Assembly: GCF_000194945.1 (NCBI RefSeq)
Contig: NZ_GL878507.1
Coordinates: forward strand, 1,007,963 to 1,071,962
Length of the DNA: 64,000 nucleotides
Direction: 5' to 3'
From: Streptococcus sanguinis SK1 = NCTC 7863
GTDB taxonomy: Bacteria > Bacillota > Bacilli > Lactobacillales > Streptococcaceae
The notes under the pieces are model-generated. The model was given only the letters and a program-made list of their open reading frames with translations. It did no database searches and was not told the DNA's origin. A program made the translations under genes and the position numbers. Numbering within the stretch: position 1 is the stretch's first letter; each line of letters begins with the position of its first letter. This document shows, piece after piece, positions 1-12,117 of the stretch.

Positions 1-1339
1 CACCTGATAGCATGCCGACAGACTTCTTGACATCGTCCCCCGAGAAGAGGAAAGCGCCTAAGCGATTGCGAATTTCGACTTCTGGCGTCAGCTTGAAGTC
101 ATTCCATAGCTCATCAAGTACCGTATTGCTGGCAGTCAGTTTGCTCTGGGTCTGGTCATAGTAGCCCACTTCCACATTAGCCCCCAGCTGCTCCTTGCCT
201 CTGATGAAGGGCACTTGACCGATTAGTGATTTAATCAAGGTCGTCTTTCCAATCCCATTTGGCCCGACAATAGCTACCGCATTGAACTTGCGAATGTCAA
301 GGTTAATTGGCTCCGATAGAACTTCCACGCCATAGCCAATAGCTGCGTCTTCCAAAGTTAGAACAACATTTCCCGAAACCTTATCGGATTTGAAGGTCAT
401 ATTAGCCGATCGACTGCCGGTCTCCGGCCTGTCCAAACGCTCCATCTTTTCCAGCTGCTTGCGGCGGGACTGAGCCCGCTTGGTAGTAGAGGCCCGGACC
501 AGATTGCGATTGACAAAGTCCTCCAGCGCAGCGATTTCTTTCTGTTGCTTTTCGTAGTTCTTGGCTTCAGTGGCCAGCTTCTGCTCCTTTTGGACCACAA
601 AGCTAGAGTAATTGCCCACATAGCGATCCAAGGAATGCTTGGTCAAGTCCAGCGTGATGGTCGCAACCTTGTCTAAGAAATAGCGGTCGTGGCTGACGAT
701 GATCAGGGCACCGCTGTAGTTGACTAAGTAAGTCTCCAGCCAAGCAATGGTCTCGATATCCAAGTGGTTGGTCGGCTCGTCCAGTACCAGCAACTCTGGC
801 TTTTCCAAAAGCATCTTAGCCAGAGCCAGACGGGTATTCTGCCCGCCTGAAAGCTCAGAAATCTTCATCTGCCACATGGACTGGTCAAACTTGAAGCCAT
901 TCAAAATAGCTCGAATATCGGCCTCGTAGGTAAAACCACCTTTCTGGCGAAAATCCTCTGACAGCTGGTCATACTGAGTCATGAGAGCAGTCAGCTCTTC
1001 CGCTGACAATTCTCCCATTTGCAGCTCCATCTGGCGCAAGCGTTTTTCTTGCTGACGCAGACTATCAAAGACCAGCATCATCTCATCGTAGATGGTATTC
1101 TCCGACTCAAAGCGGCTGTCCTGAGCCAGATAGGACAGAGACAAGTCTCGTTTTTTATTGATCTGACCAGAAGTAGGCTCTTCCTCGCCCACCAAAATCT
1201 TGAGCAGGGTTGACTTCCCAGCTCCATTTTTACCGACGAGAGCAATTCGATCACCCTCATCTACCTGCAGGTTAATATTGTCAAAAAGAAGCTCCCCTGC
1301 AAAAGAGCGTTCAATCTTGCTTGCTTGTAAAATAATCAT
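1..1339 (-). CDS. ABC-F family ATPase (YdiF-like), C-terminal part cut by window edge
   Basis: Soluble twin-ATPase of the ABC-F class, which acts on the ribosome rather than as a transporter; no membrane segments are seen. About 446 residues are visible, starting at ATG 1339-1337 (MIILQASKIERSF). The first Walker A is GKNGAGKS (about residues 36-43), followed by LSGGQNTRLALAKMLLEKP and LVLDEPTNHLD. A basic charged linker rich in K/R/E follows, then a second Walker A, GPNGIGKTT, and the start of a second signature (LSGGE). The pattern most resembles the housekeeping YdiF subgroup, not an antibiotic-resistance ABC-F, but I cannot separate subgroups firmly from half a protein. The C-terminal tail lies beyond position 1. 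Confidence 0.93.
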   Translation of the reverse strand, partial: MIILQASKIERSFAGELLFDNINLQVDEGDRIALVGKNGAGKSTLLKILVGEEEPTSGQINKKRDLSLSYLAQDSRFESENTIYDEMMLVFDSLRQQEKRLRQMELQMGELSAEELTALMTQYDQLSEDFRQKGGFTYEADIRAILNGFKFDQSMWQMKISELSGGQNTRLALAKMLLEKPELLVLDEPTNHLDIETIAWLETYLVNYSGALIIVSHDRYFLDKVATITLDLTKHSLDRYVGNYSSFVVQKEQKLATEAKNYEKQQKEIAALEDFVNRNLVRASTTKRAQSRRKQLEKMERLDRPETGSRSANMTFKSDKVSGNVVLTLEDAAIGYGVEVLSEPINLDIRKFNAVAIVGPNGIGKTTLIKSLIGQVPFIRGKEQLGANVEVGYYDQTQSKLTASNTVLDELWNDFKLTPEVEIRNRLGAFLFSGDDVKKSVGMLSG

Positions 1340-1411
1340 AAGACCATTATAGCAGATTTCCAGAAGCACAGCTATCAGAATTCAAGAGAAAGCAAACTCA
1401 GCTCCCCAAAA

Positions 1412-1438
1412 GAAAAAAGACAGCCATAGCTGACTGCC
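1412..1438 (-). terminator. Likely Rho-independent terminator after the small membrane protein gene
   Basis: Directly after the TAA at 1441-1439 the minus strand carries a short imperfect hairpin (core CAGC-TATG-GCTG) followed by TTTTTTC. It would end the matrixin/membrane-protein transcript before the ABC-F gene. Confidence 0.5.
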
Positions 1439-1804
1439 TTACATAAAACTATTGAGAATAGATTGATTCTGCAAAATCAGATAAATTCCCAGCAGAATCA
1501 GAACCGTAAAGACAACAAATTTAATCATTCCCTTGATTATACGAATAGCCAGAAGGATAATCATAGATCCGACTAGCCACATAAAGGCGGAATTGTGAAA
1601 AAATCCCTGAACTGCCTCAATATTCTGGCCGAAGAAGACCTGAATGGGCGCCGGAACATGATTTTCCCAAGCCGCTGTCACTCCTAGCTGGTTGGCAATC
1701 TCATTGCCGCTTTTCCATAGCCAGACAAAGATTCCTGAGTTAAAAACAAAGAGAAAAACTTGCTCTGGAAAGTGTCGAATCAAGTAAAAAATAGATTTTA
1801 ACAT
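1439..1804 (-). CDS. Conserved hypothetical membrane protein, 121 aa
   Basis: No function recognised. The protein has a hydrophobic N-terminal segment (about residues 15-32), a polar middle (about 33-65) and two more hydrophobic stretches (about 72-90 and 92-110), so it is probably a small polytopic membrane protein. The start lies 4 nt after the stop of the upstream metalloprotease gene (TAA-GCCT-ATG), so the two are co-transcribed and probably translationally coupled. It may help, anchor or be cleaved by that protease; this is inferred from position only. Confidence 0.7.
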   Translation of the reverse strand: MLKSIFYLIRHFPEQVFLFVFNSGIFVWLWKSGNEIANQLGVTAAWENHVPAPIQVFFGQNIEAVQGFFHNSAFMWLVGSMIILLAIRIIKGMIKFVVFTVLILLGIYLILQNQSILNSFM

Positions 1805-1808
1805 AGGC

Positions 1809-2528
1809 TTACGATTGATACAAGTCTTTTACAGCCTGGATATCTGTCGGCTGGATACTGTAAAATGAGCCTGCTGACTGCATCACTGATTCCTCCTCAT
1901 TATGGTCTAATCCGATAGCATGGCCCAATTCGTGCGCCGCTGTATTGACAATCCGCTCATGAGAATAAGCATAGCGACTGTCTAGCAGGTAGTAACTATT
2001 AAGGCGAACTGTGACATGGGTAAACCGCTTGGTTAGGAGATTAGTCTGCGACTCAGCTTCACCAGCTGCACTGACATTGCCATCGTTCATCTCCGTCGCA
2101 ACAATGTCCGCCTTGTCTTTGTCATTGATGATTTGAAAGGTGAAGGCACCTGTTTGATTCCAAGAATCAATGGCCTCCTTATAGGCTGAACGGAAGGTTT
2201 CATTATTTGTATCGATATAAATTGTAGCGCTTGGCTGATCCCAACGAGCCCCTGTTGTTGCATGCTCATCTGTCAGCTGATCCGTCTGCGTCTCCTCACT
2301 GCTGTGAAGCCCCGTGGAAATGCCTTGGTGATTTAAAAATTGATCCACTCTGCCAACAGCCGTCTGAACAGCCTGCGTCAGTCCCTCTGTACCCGGTTTT
2401 GTCGAAGTGGTAAAATAGAAAATTCCGACAATAACCATAAAGCTCAGGACAAAGGACCAGGCAAGTCCCCAAACCACGCGCCCAATCAAACGCATGAGAA
2501 ACCGGATGCATTTAAAAATAAGTCCCAT
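1809..2528 (-). CDS. Membrane-anchored matrixin-type zinc metalloprotease
   Basis: Extracytoplasmic zinc protease of the matrixin/metzincin type. The zinc motif HELGHAIGLDH sits at about residues 199-209, with a Met-turn-like SVM about 6 residues on. An uncleaved N-terminal hydrophobic segment (about residues 20-40) should anchor it with the catalytic domain outside. I chose ATG 2528-2526 (MGLIFKCIRFLMR) because AAAGGAGG lies 5 nt before it; the longer in-frame ATG at 2573 lacks such a site. Length is 239 aa. The substrate is unknown. It is the first gene of a two-gene unit with the small membrane protein downstream. Confidence 0.9.
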   Translation of the reverse strand: MGLIFKCIRFLMRLIGRVVWGLAWSFVLSFMVIVGIFYFTTSTKPGTEGLTQAVQTAVGRVDQFLNHQGISTGLHSSEETQTDQLTDEHATTGARWDQPSATIYIDTNNETFRSAYKEAIDSWNQTGAFTFQIINDKDKADIVATEMNDGNVSAAGEAESQTNLLTKRFTHVTVRLNSYYLLDSRYAYSHERIVNTAAHELGHAIGLDHNEEESVMQSAGSFYSIQPTDIQAVKDLYQS

Positions 2529-2705
2529 CGCAACCTCCTTTACTAGATTGTAAGAGAACGTTGATTTTACCACCGCTTTCTTAAAAAAGACTGAAAAATT
2601 AGCCTTCTTTCTATCTATTATTATAAAAGAAAATGACTACAAATCTGCAACCATTTCTTTTCATACTATTGAATACTCTTTGCAAATCTATTTTTGAGTA
2701 TAAAA

Positions 2706-3566
2706 TTAAGAACCCGTCTCCTGACTGACCTTGCCACTATTATAGTCCAAACGAATCCCTTTTTGCACATTCGGAATAAAGACATTGAATTCTAGACTGC
2801 CATCGCTGGACTTGGCCTCTAAATGTGACCCAACCGGTACTAAATCAGTCTCCGTGGCATAAATCAAGGTTACCCGGTAGCGCACCCGCTTGTTCTTATC
2901 CAGGGCCTTACGGATCTTTGTCTCATAGTAATTCTGCCCTGTCGAATCCGCTTCATTGGCTTGGTTGGACCAGGCCGTCTGCACAGCGATATTGGCAGGA
3001 TTGCTAGTAGAAGCATCAAAGCCCTTCAAACCACCGATCAGCGAATAGGCCAAGAGATGTCCGCGGTCCACAGCGTGATTGTACTCACCAGGGAGGTTCT
3101 TGAGTTGATGCCAGCCTGCCGGTACCCATGAAGTGTTGGCATTTCTAGTTTCTTCCCGTTTTTTGTACTGGCGGGTAGACTTGGATAAAAAGGCATTCGC
3201 CACTGTCGGAAGGGTTTGCCCTTGTACAAGCTTGGTCTTATTGTCAGCGTAGGGCTTACTAGAAATCCCCGCATCCAAGTCTGTCTTATTCCCATTCACG
3301 ATAAAGGCACCAGCTCCATTCCATTCAATGCTGCCTTTAAGCTGAGCTCGGACAGCATCCGTCAGAACGCTCTCAGCCAGTTCCCGACTAGGGGTGCCCT
3401 GATCTTGAACTTGCCCAACTCTGATTTCTGAATTTGGACTCTGAAGTGGCTGCTGACCATCCTGTCCCCAGAAATAGCCAGCCAGCGCCAAAATCAAGGC
3501 TAGAGTCAGCCCAGCCCAGCCTTGCAGGCTCTTAGAATTCCTTTTCTGACTAGTCTTTCTTTTCAT
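2706..3566 (-). CDS. endA: Membrane-bound DNA-entry nuclease EndA
   Basis: Non-specific DNA/RNA endonuclease that in the pneumococcus degrades the non-transforming strand during DNA uptake and is also a DNase virulence factor. An N-terminal membrane anchor (about residues 16-33) precedes the beta-beta-alpha-metal domain. The catalytic DRGH motif is at residues 167-170, followed by the conserved region [15 protein letters not shown] that supplies a metal-binding Asn. The 286-residue length fits the family (pneumococcal EndA is about 274). It lies 60 nt after epuA in the order murA-epuA-endA known from pneumococcus. No late-competence box was seen directly before it, so it is probably expressed with murA. 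Confidence 0.95.
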   Translation of the reverse strand: MKRKTSQKRNSKSLQGWAGLTLALILALAGYFWGQDGQQPLQSPNSEIRVGQVQDQGTPSRELAESVLTDAVRAQLKGSIEWNGAGAFIVNGNKTDLDAGISSKPYADNKTKLVQGQTLPTVANAFLSKSTRQYKKREETRNANTSWVPAGWHQLKNLPGEYNHAVDRGHLLAYSLIGGLKGFDASTSNPANIAVQTAWSNQANEADSTGQNYYETKIRKALDKNKRVRYRVTLIYATETDLVPVGSHLEAKSSDGSLEFNVFIPNVQKGIRLDYNSGKVSQETGS

Positions 3567-3626
3567 CTTCTTTCTCTCAACTTAGCAAACTGGATTCACA
3601 TTTCAGCCAGTCTTTTCGACTAGGAG

Positions 3627-3809
3627 CTAGTTTCCAGTAAACTTCCCGATTAATTCTTGCCAGGTTTCTGGTGAAAAAACTGAGCCCTTACCGTTTCCGA
3701 TAATGTTATAGCCAATCATCAAAGCCACAAAAAAGAGAATCACGGCTACCAGGAGAACCAACAGAACAAGGCCAATCTGCCGGCCTAAATATTTAAGATT
3801 TTCACTCAT
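3627..3809 (-). CDS. epuA: EpuA family small membrane protein
   Basis: Sixty residues with one hydrophobic segment (about residues 12-36) after a short basic N-terminus. It matches the EpuA family, often labelled 'DNA-directed RNA polymerase subunit beta' in databases for historical reasons; nothing here supports a polymerase role. Its start overlaps the last 8 nt of murA, so it is translationally coupled to murA, and endA follows. Function is unknown; identification rests on its size, membrane segment and position. Confidence 0.85.
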   Translation of the reverse strand: MSENLKYLGRQIGLVLLVLLVAVILFFVALMIGYNIIGNGKGSVFSPETWQELIGKFTGN

Positions 3810-5082
3810 CGTCTTCTTCCTTTACACGCTTCACTTTGGCTCCCAAGGCTGCCAATTTTTCATGGAATTTATAGTAGCCTCGGTCTAAGTGTACCAGTTT
3901 GCTGACCTTGGTCTCGCCTTCAGCAATCAAGCCCATCAAAATCAAAGTCGCACTGGCCCGAAGGTCAGTTGACATGACTTCAGCTCCCTGAAGACTGCCA
4001 CCACCCCAGATGCGAGCTGTATCACGCATGATATCAGAGTGCAACCCCATCCGACGCATTTCCTCTAGATGCTGGAAGCGGTTCTCAAAAACAGTCTCAA
4101 TCATCGTAGACTCTCCCTTGGCCATGGCCATGAGCGCCGTAAACTGAGCCTGCATGTCGGTAGGGAAACCCGGATAAGGAAGGGTCTTGACCGAAACCGG
4201 TCTGAGCTTGGAAACATCGGAACGAATCCGAATCCCTTCATCTTCCTCTGTCACTTCCACTCCCATTTCCTGCATTTTGGAAAGCAGGGGACGATTGTGC
4301 TCCCAAATGGCATCCTCAATCAGCAAGTCACCGCTGGTCATAGCTGCAGCAACCATAAAAGTTCCTGCTTCGATACGGTCTTGAACCACATTATGCTTGG
4401 CCCCTCGCAGCTGGTCCACTCCGACAATAGCCAGAGTCTCTGTACCCGCTCCTCTGACCTTGGCTCCCATTTCATTTAAAAAGAGGGCTAGGTCAACGAT
4501 TTCAGGCTCCCGAGCAGCATTTTCAATCACTGTGGTGCCTTGAGCCAGCGTTGCAGCCATCATGATGTTTTGCGTTGCTCCCACACTAGGAAAGTCCATG
4601 TATATGTGAGCTCCCTTGAGCCGCTCTGCCTTTGCTTCGATATAACCCGCTGTTTGGGTAATCTGAGCGCCCATGGCTTCTAAGCCCTTCAGGTGCAAGT
4701 CAATAGGTCGGCTGCCAATCGTACAGCCGCCTGGCATGGAAACCTTAGCATGACCATTACGAGCTAGGACTGGCCCCAAAACAACGATAGACGCCCGCAT
4801 TTTGCTGACATATTTGTAAGGCGCCTCCTCAGACAAAGGCTGGGTGGCATCCACAACAACTGTATTTTCTTCCTGATTAAAATCCACCTGAGTGTTTAAA
4901 CCGCGGACCACATTGTTCATGGTAAAGACATCAGACAAGACCGGAACATTTTTCAGCACAGACTGGCCCTCGCTAGCCAAGACTGTCGCTGCTAAGAGAG
5001 GCAGGACCGCATTTTTTGCTCCTTCAATCTTGACCTTTCCGACCAAGCGATTATCTCCACCTTGAATAATAATTTTTTCCAT
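3802..5082 (-). CDS. murA: UDP-N-acetylglucosamine 1-carboxyvinyltransferase
   Basis: Catalyses the first committed step of peptidoglycan synthesis, transfer of enolpyruvate from PEP to UDP-GlcNAc, in the cytoplasm; target of fosfomycin. The 426 residues fit the family. Lys in GAKNAVLP (K23) and the PEP-binding Cys in [12 protein letters not shown] (C120) are both present. Low-GC Gram-positives usually carry two paralogues; the link to epuA-endA marks this as the copy in that conserved cluster. ATG 5082 follows a purine-rich stretch. No defect seen. Confidence 0.96.
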   Translation of the reverse strand: MEKIIIQGGDNRLVGKVKIEGAKNAVLPLLAATVLASEGQSVLKNVPVLSDVFTMNNVVRGLNTQVDFNQEENTVVVDATQPLSEEAPYKYVSKMRASIVVLGPVLARNGHAKVSMPGGCTIGSRPIDLHLKGLEAMGAQITQTAGYIEAKAERLKGAHIYMDFPSVGATQNIMMAATLAQGTTVIENAAREPEIVDLALFLNEMGAKVRGAGTETLAIVGVDQLRGAKHNVVQDRIEAGTFMVAAAMTSGDLLIEDAIWEHNRPLLSKMQEMGVEVTEEDEGIRIRSDVSKLRPVSVKTLPYPGFPTDMQAQFTALMAMAKGESTMIETVFENRFQHLEEMRRMGLHSDIMRDTARIWGGGSLQGAEVMSTDLRASATLILMGLIAEGETKVSKLVHLDRGYYKFHEKLAALGAKVKRVKEEDDE

Positions 5083-5149
5083 ACCGATTCCTTACTCTAA
5101 ATTTTTAAAATCATCCATACTATCATACCATAAAATCAAAAATATGACC

Positions 5150-5380
5150 TTATAAAGTACCATTAAAAATCGCCCGGCTCATATCGTAAATACCAATGAA
5201 GAAAAGGCTGACTAAATAGCCCAAGGCAATGCTAAACAAGAGAATCAAAAAGCGAATTTTCATCGCATTATCGGCATTAACCTTGAAAAATCTCTCCCAC
5301 TCAACAACCGTTGACAGCAGATGAAAGGCAAAGAAAATAAAGAGCAAATGACTGCATAATTTAAAAACAACTTCTACCAT
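5150..5380 (-). CDS. DUF1146 family membrane protein
   Basis: Seventy-six residues with two hydrophobic segments (about 8-25 and 42-65) separated by a short charged loop (VEWERFFKVNADNAMKIRF). This size and layout match the DUF1146/YwzB family found between the atp operon and murA in many Firmicutes. Function is unknown. It lies 67 nt before murA and after the atp terminator, so it probably heads the murA transcript. Confidence 0.8.
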   Translation of the reverse strand: MVEVVFKLCSHLLFIFFAFHLLSTVVEWERFFKVNADNAMKIRFLILLFSIALGYLVSLFFIGIYDMSRAIFNGTL

Positions 5381-5445
5381 AACTTTTATTATACCACAAG
5401 ACTCCAGTCAGGGACGAACTAAATAGTCCCCCCTTTTTCTTTGGA

Positions 5446-5477
5446 AAAGAAAACTGAGACAGTTCTGCCTCAGTTTT
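5446..5477 (-). terminator. Terminator of the atp operon
   Basis: On the minus strand a 9-bp perfect stem (AAAACTGAG / CTCAGTTTT, loop about 10 nt) is followed by CTTTTCC. It lies about 75 nt after the atpC stop. Confidence 0.8.
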
Positions 5478-5553
5478 GCGTATTCAGTTTGTATTCATGA
5501 AAGCATATTACCAGATGATGAACTACTTCCATCAATCTAGGCAAAATGGCTTC

Positions 5554-5973
5554 TTATAATCTTGTTCCGACATTGATCCGGTTGATCGCCCGTTGCAGGG
5601 CAATCTTAGCCCGGCGTTCTTGGTCAATCAAATGCTTATCATGTGCTTCTTCGATTTCTTGCTCAGCTCGGAGCTTAGCCCGCTCAGCCCGACTAATGTC
5701 GATATCTCGCTCACGCTCAGCTGAATCCGCCACAATGGTAATGACATTATCTGCAATTTCAATGATTCCGCCATTAACCGCAATCCAGTCGATATGCTTG
5801 TCATCATCAATCCGGCGCACCTTGACCTGATCCACTTCTAAAACAGCGATGGTATTGATGTGGCGGGGCAAAATCCCCAGCTCACCATCAATGGTCTTTA
5901 CGGAAACAAATGCAGCATGGTGATCATAAATAAGACCATCCGGTGTCACGATTTGTACTGTCATTTGAGCCAT
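5554..5973 (-). CDS. atpC: F1F0 ATP synthase epsilon subunit
   Basis: Central-stalk subunit that couples rotor and F1 and restrains hydrolysis. The 139-residue protein shows the N-terminal beta-sandwich ([26 protein letters not shown]) and the C-terminal helical hairpin rich in E/K/R (residues about 85-139). Two ATGs are adjacent; I prefer the second (5973, MAQMTVQIV), 6 nt after GAGG, over the first at 3 nt. Last gene of the eight-gene operon, starting about 10 nt after atpD. In streptococci this enzyme mainly pumps protons out for acid tolerance. Confidence 0.96.
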   Translation of the reverse strand: MAQMTVQIVTPDGLIYDHHAAFVSVKTIDGELGILPRHINTIAVLEVDQVKVRRIDDDKHIDWIAVNGGIIEIADNVITIVADSAERERDIDISRAERAKLRAEQEIEEAHDKHLIDQERRAKIALQRAINRINVGTRL

Positions 5974-5983
5974 CATTCACCTC

Positions 5984-7411
<1,428 letters not shown>

Positions 7412-7428
7412 CTAATTCATTTGTGGCC

Positions 7429-8310
7429 TTATTCTAGGGCACTTGCACCCGCCACGATTTCAGTAATTTCCTGCGTAATGGCAGCCTGCCGAGCGCGGTT
7501 GTACTGAATAGTCAAATCACTGATGACCTTTTTAGCATTGTCTGTCGCTGTCTGCATAGCAGTCATGCCGGCAGCATTCTCAGCCGTCTTGGCATCAATA
7601 ATAGCACCGTAAATCATGCTCTCTGCAAACTGGGGCAGCAGTTGGTCCAAGATAGAATCCCGACTGGACTCCAGTTCCAGATTCAGCGTATAATCTTCAT
7701 CAGCTTCATTGGGGTCCAAGTCAATAATTGGCAGCATCTGCTCCACCCGCATCTGACTGGTCAGACTGTTGACATGGTGATTATAGCAGACATAGAGCTC
7801 ATCGAAGAGCTCATTCTGATACATCTCAATGGTCTTGCTAATGATTTTACGGACTTCATCAAAGCTAGGTTGATCGGCTAGACCACGCAGCTCATAAACT
7901 GGCTGAATCCCCCGAGCTCGGAAGAAATCCGCACCGACACTTCCGATACAGATGACTTCAAAGTCCTCTCCAGTCGGATGGTACTCAGCTTTCAGCTCCA
8001 TCAAAGCCTTAAGGATAGTCGCATTGTAGCCACCTACCAGCCCGCGGTCAGAAGTAATGACGATATAGGCTGATTTCTTAACTGGCCGACTGATTAACAT
8101 CGAGTGATGACGGGCATTTTCTGCCTCGTGGCCATGCAGCATATCCGTAACTAACTTACGAACTTTCTGGGCATAGACCTGAAAGTTCTTAGCTGCTTCC
8201 TCAGATTTTCCCAGCTTAGCAGCAGAAACCATCTGCATGGCATTGGTGATTTGACTGGTGTTTTTCGTGGATGCAATTTTATTTTTAATATCATTTAATG
8301 AAACTGCCAT
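7429..8310 (-). CDS. atpG: F1F0 ATP synthase gamma subunit
   Basis: Rotor shaft of F1. The N-terminal helix [25 protein letters not shown] and the C-terminal helix ending in [16 protein letters not shown] are the conserved coiled-coil ends of the family; [10 protein letters not shown] marks the Rossmann-like middle. Its 293 residues are typical. It starts 15 nt after the atpA stop within the operon. Confidence 0.97.
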   Translation of the reverse strand: MAVSLNDIKNKIASTKNTSQITNAMQMVSAAKLGKSEEAAKNFQVYAQKVRKLVTDMLHGHEAENARHHSMLISRPVKKSAYIVITSDRGLVGGYNATILKALMELKAEYHPTGEDFEVICIGSVGADFFRARGIQPVYELRGLADQPSFDEVRKIISKTIEMYQNELFDELYVCYNHHVNSLTSQMRVEQMLPIIDLDPNEADEDYTLNLELESSRDSILDQLLPQFAESMIYGAIIDAKTAENAAGMTAMQTATDNAKKVISDLTIQYNRARQAAITQEITEIVAGASALE

Positions 8311-8325
8311 CTGACACCTCTATTT

Positions 8326-9834
<1,509 letters not shown>

Positions 9835-9846
9835 TCACACCACTTT

Positions 9847-10383
9847 CTATTTCAATTTTTCTTTTACGACTTGCAATTGACGTTTTATGCTTGCATCAAT
9901 TGTTTTGTTATTGGCAGAGATGACAAAGCCGCCAATCAAGCTGCTGTCCAATTCTTCCTTGAGCGAACGGACTTTTAGGCCCATCTTCTGCTCAATAATC
10001 GGCCGAATCTTCTCCTTCTGACTGGCTGTCAAAGGCTGAACAGAGCGCAGCGTCACCTCAAACTCATTGCTGATCTTTTCAAGCTGGTGCTGACTCTCCA
10101 GCACAATCTCATAAAAGAGGTCCTCGCGATGATTGAGAATGACAATTTCAATCAGATTATCAAGCAGCTGGGAGCCTGAGTTTTGAAAGAGCCGCAGACT
10201 CTTTTCTTTCTCGTGGTCACTGATGCCGATATGTGACAAAAAGTCAGCAAGGCCAGTCTCCGCGAAAACAGCCTTAATCTGACTCAGTTTTTCAAAAACA
10301 TCTTCTTGCTGACCTTTTTCAAAGACCGTCTGAACAAAAGGCAAAGCATATTTCTCAATGATTGCATATTGCTTCTTATCCAT
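9847..10383 (-). CDS. atpH: F1F0 ATP synthase delta subunit
   Basis: Peripheral-stalk subunit linking F1 to the b subunits. The 178 residues show a helical N-terminal domain and the conserved C-terminal pattern with IGGFVI and ASIKRQL (IDASIKRQLQVVKEKLK). The start overlaps the atpF stop by one base (TGATG), which implies translational coupling. Confidence 0.95.
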   Translation of the reverse strand: MDKKQYAIIEKYALPFVQTVFEKGQQEDVFEKLSQIKAVFAETGLADFLSHIGISDHEKEKSLRLFQNSGSQLLDNLIEIVILNHREDLFYEIVLESQHQLEKISNEFEVTLRSVQPLTASQKEKIRPIIEQKMGLKVRSLKEELDSSLIGGFVISANNKTIDASIKRQLQVVKEKLK

Positions 10384-10877
10384 CAGGCATCTCCTAACTG
10401 TTTGATATAGCGGTCAATGAGCTCGCTCTGAGCTTCCTTATCCAGCTCCTGACTCAAAATCTTACTAGCCAGAGTTACTGTCAAGTCGGCTACTTCTCCT
10501 TTGATGCTGCTCATAGCCTCTGCCTTGTTTTGGGCAATTTCCTGATTGGCTTTAGCTTTCAAACGCCCTGCTTCTTCTGCCGCATTAGCTAGGATTCCAG
10601 CCTTGTTCTTTTCAGCTGTCTCCTTAGCTGTTTCAACGATAGTAACGGCTTCCGCACGACTTCCTGCCAACTCATGCTCCCGCTTTTGAGCCAGTTCTTC
10701 TGCTTTTTGACGCGCAGATTCTGCACTATCAATATCGTCAGAAATTTTCTTTGCTCTTTCTTCAAAAATGCTGGTGATATTGCCCCAAGCAAATTTTTTG
10801 ATGAGGACAATCAAAAGAAGAAAGGAACCTGCCACAAGGATAAAGTTTCCAATCAATTCACCTATGGTTATATTCAT
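10383..10877 (-). CDS. atpF: F1F0 ATP synthase b subunit
   Basis: Peripheral-stalk subunit with one N-terminal membrane segment (about residues 8-27) followed by a long, charged, Ala/Glu/Lys-rich helix (residues about 35-150) suited to a dimeric right-handed coiled coil. Length 164. One b gene only, so a homodimeric stalk is expected. It starts about 20 nt after atpB. Confidence 0.96.
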   Translation of the reverse strand: MNITIGELIGNFILVAGSFLLLIVLIKKFAWGNITSIFEERAKKISDDIDSAESARQKAEELAQKREHELAGSRAEAVTIVETAKETAEKNKAGILANAAEEAGRLKAKANQEIAQNKAEAMSSIKGEVADLTVTLASKILSQELDKEAQSELIDRYIKQLGDA

Positions 10878-10896
10878 TTATTCGACTCCTTTCTCT

Positions 10897-11610
10897 TTAT
10901 TCCTCACCATTAATTTTCTTGCCCAAGTACATGGATGTCAACATAGTGAAAACATAAGCCTGAATGCAAGAAATAAAAACGGAAAAAGCTGTCCATACAA
11001 AATTAGCAACAAAAGCTACTGGGTACCAATAAAAAGCCTGATGAGAAAGGGTCACCAGCAAACCAGCTAAAACTTCCCCTGCAAAGATATTCCCGTAAAT
11101 CCGCAAGGCTAAAGAAGCGAAGTTGGTGAACTCTTCCAAGATATTCATTGGCGTCATAAAGCCCGGTGTCGCAAAAGCTTTCAGATATTTTTTCACGCCT
11201 CGGCGACGAATGCCTTCTACATGGCAAATCAAAGTGATCAAGAAAGACATGCTAAGGTCAAAACCGAGGTTAGCCGTTGGTGACGTCCAAAGATTTTCAC
11301 CGCTGGTCGTTTGCAATTTTGCCATGAGACCAAGGTTATTGGCTATTACCAAAAACAAGAAAAGTGAAAACAAAAACAAAGAATAATTCTTCATATATTT
11401 GCTTCCGATATTTCCCTTGGTAAAGTCAATCACAAAATCATAGAGATATTCTAAGGCATTTTGCTTTCCCGACGGCTTAAGGGTCATCTTGCGGCTCGCC
11501 CAATAAACAAAGGCAAAGACCATGAGAACAGCTAAAAGAGACATAGCAAGCAGGGTCAAATCAAAGGTCACAGGACCTAACTGAATGGTTGGATTTACAC
11601 TTTCTTCCAA
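10897..11610 (-). CDS. atpB: F1F0 ATP synthase a subunit
   Basis: Membrane proton-channel half of F0, 237 residues with five to six hydrophobic segments. The essential Arg is in the segment [17 protein letters not shown], followed by the conserved Gln/Tyr helix near [17 protein letters not shown]. It lies between the c and b genes, the streptococcal order. Optochin-resistance changes in pneumococcus map to this subunit and to c. Confidence 0.96.
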   Translation of the reverse strand: MEESVNPTIQLGPVTFDLTLLAMSLLAVLMVFAFVYWASRKMTLKPSGKQNALEYLYDFVIDFTKGNIGSKYMKNYSLFLFSLFLFLVIANNLGLMAKLQTTSGENLWTSPTANLGFDLSMSFLITLICHVEGIRRRGVKKYLKAFATPGFMTPMNILEEFTNFASLALRIYGNIFAGEVLAGLLVTLSHQAFYWYPVAFVANFVWTAFSVFISCIQAYVFTMLTSMYLGKKINGEE

Positions 11611-11652
11611 CTAACTCCCCTCCTTTTCTAAAGATGAAAAACTTTCCTGTTC

Positions 11653-11853
11653 TTACTTGATGATGAATGCCATAACCAATGTTACAAAGAAAGTACCTTC
11701 GATAAAGGCAATCCCCATAATCATCAAAGTTCTTAATTGACCGATAATCTCTGGCTGACGAGACGCTGATTTGAAAAGGTTACTCATAAGCATTCCTTCT
11801 GCAATCGAAACACCCATACAGGCAAGACAAAGTCCTAAAAATGTTAAATTCAT
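11653..11853 (-). CDS. atpE: F1F0 ATP synthase c subunit
   Basis: Proteolipid of the rotor ring: 66 residues in two transmembrane helices joined by the polar loop [11 protein letters not shown]. The ion-binding carboxylate is Glu-52 in [10 protein letters not shown]. The second helix has no sodium-site signature I can recognise, so a proton ring is expected. First gene of the operon, with a GGAG ribosome site (TAAAGGAGAAGTCATC-ATG). Confidence 0.96.
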   Translation of the reverse strand: MNLTFLGLCLACMGVSIAEGMLMSNLFKSASRQPEIIGQLRTLMIMGIAFIEGTFFVTLVMAFIIK

Positions 11854-11890
11854 GATGACTTCTCCTTTATATTTTAAAATTTACTTCCTT

Positions 11891-11919
11891 AGTTTACTCC
11901 TAAAATATCGAATAGTCAA
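11891..11919 (-). promoter_or_regulatory. Promoter of the atp operon
   Basis: Minus-strand -35 TTGACT (11919-11914), 17-nt spacer, -10 TAAACT (11896-11891), about 38 nt before the atpE ATG. It is the best-matching sigma-A promoter between manA and atpE. Confidence 0.65.
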
Positions 11920-11932
11920 TCTTTTGCCACCA

Positions 11933-11947
11933 TTGTAAGCGTTTTTT
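11933..11947 (+). promoter_or_regulatory. Possible CcpA cre-like site upstream of the atp promoter
   Basis: TTGTAAGCGTTTTTT matches the cre consensus (WTGNAARCGNWWWCW) except for one T at the last conserved C. It lies 14 bp upstream of the -35 box, a position compatible with CcpA control. The match is imperfect. Confidence 0.35.
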
Positions 11948-12075
11948 GTTTCTTTCTTTTGATTTATAAATTTTCTTGTCAAAACAATTGAATTATTATT
12001 GATATACAAACTATTCTGCTATATAAATAAGAAGAAAGTGATTAAAATTTCACTTATTTCATATGTTTTTTAAAG

Positions 12076-12104
12076 AAAAAAGAGCAAAGTGATTATTTGC
12101 TCTT
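12076..12104 (-). terminator. Terminator of manA
   Basis: A perfect 9-bp stem AAGAGCAAA / TTTGCTCTT followed by TTTTTTC on the minus strand, 15 nt after the manA stop. Confidence 0.85.
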
Positions 12105-12117
12105 GATTTTTCTATGA

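Noticed and set aside
3627..3809. Annotation of epuA as an RNA polymerase subunit
   Set aside because: The 60-residue protein is one membrane segment with short tails; the polymerase label is a database convention without support in the sequence.
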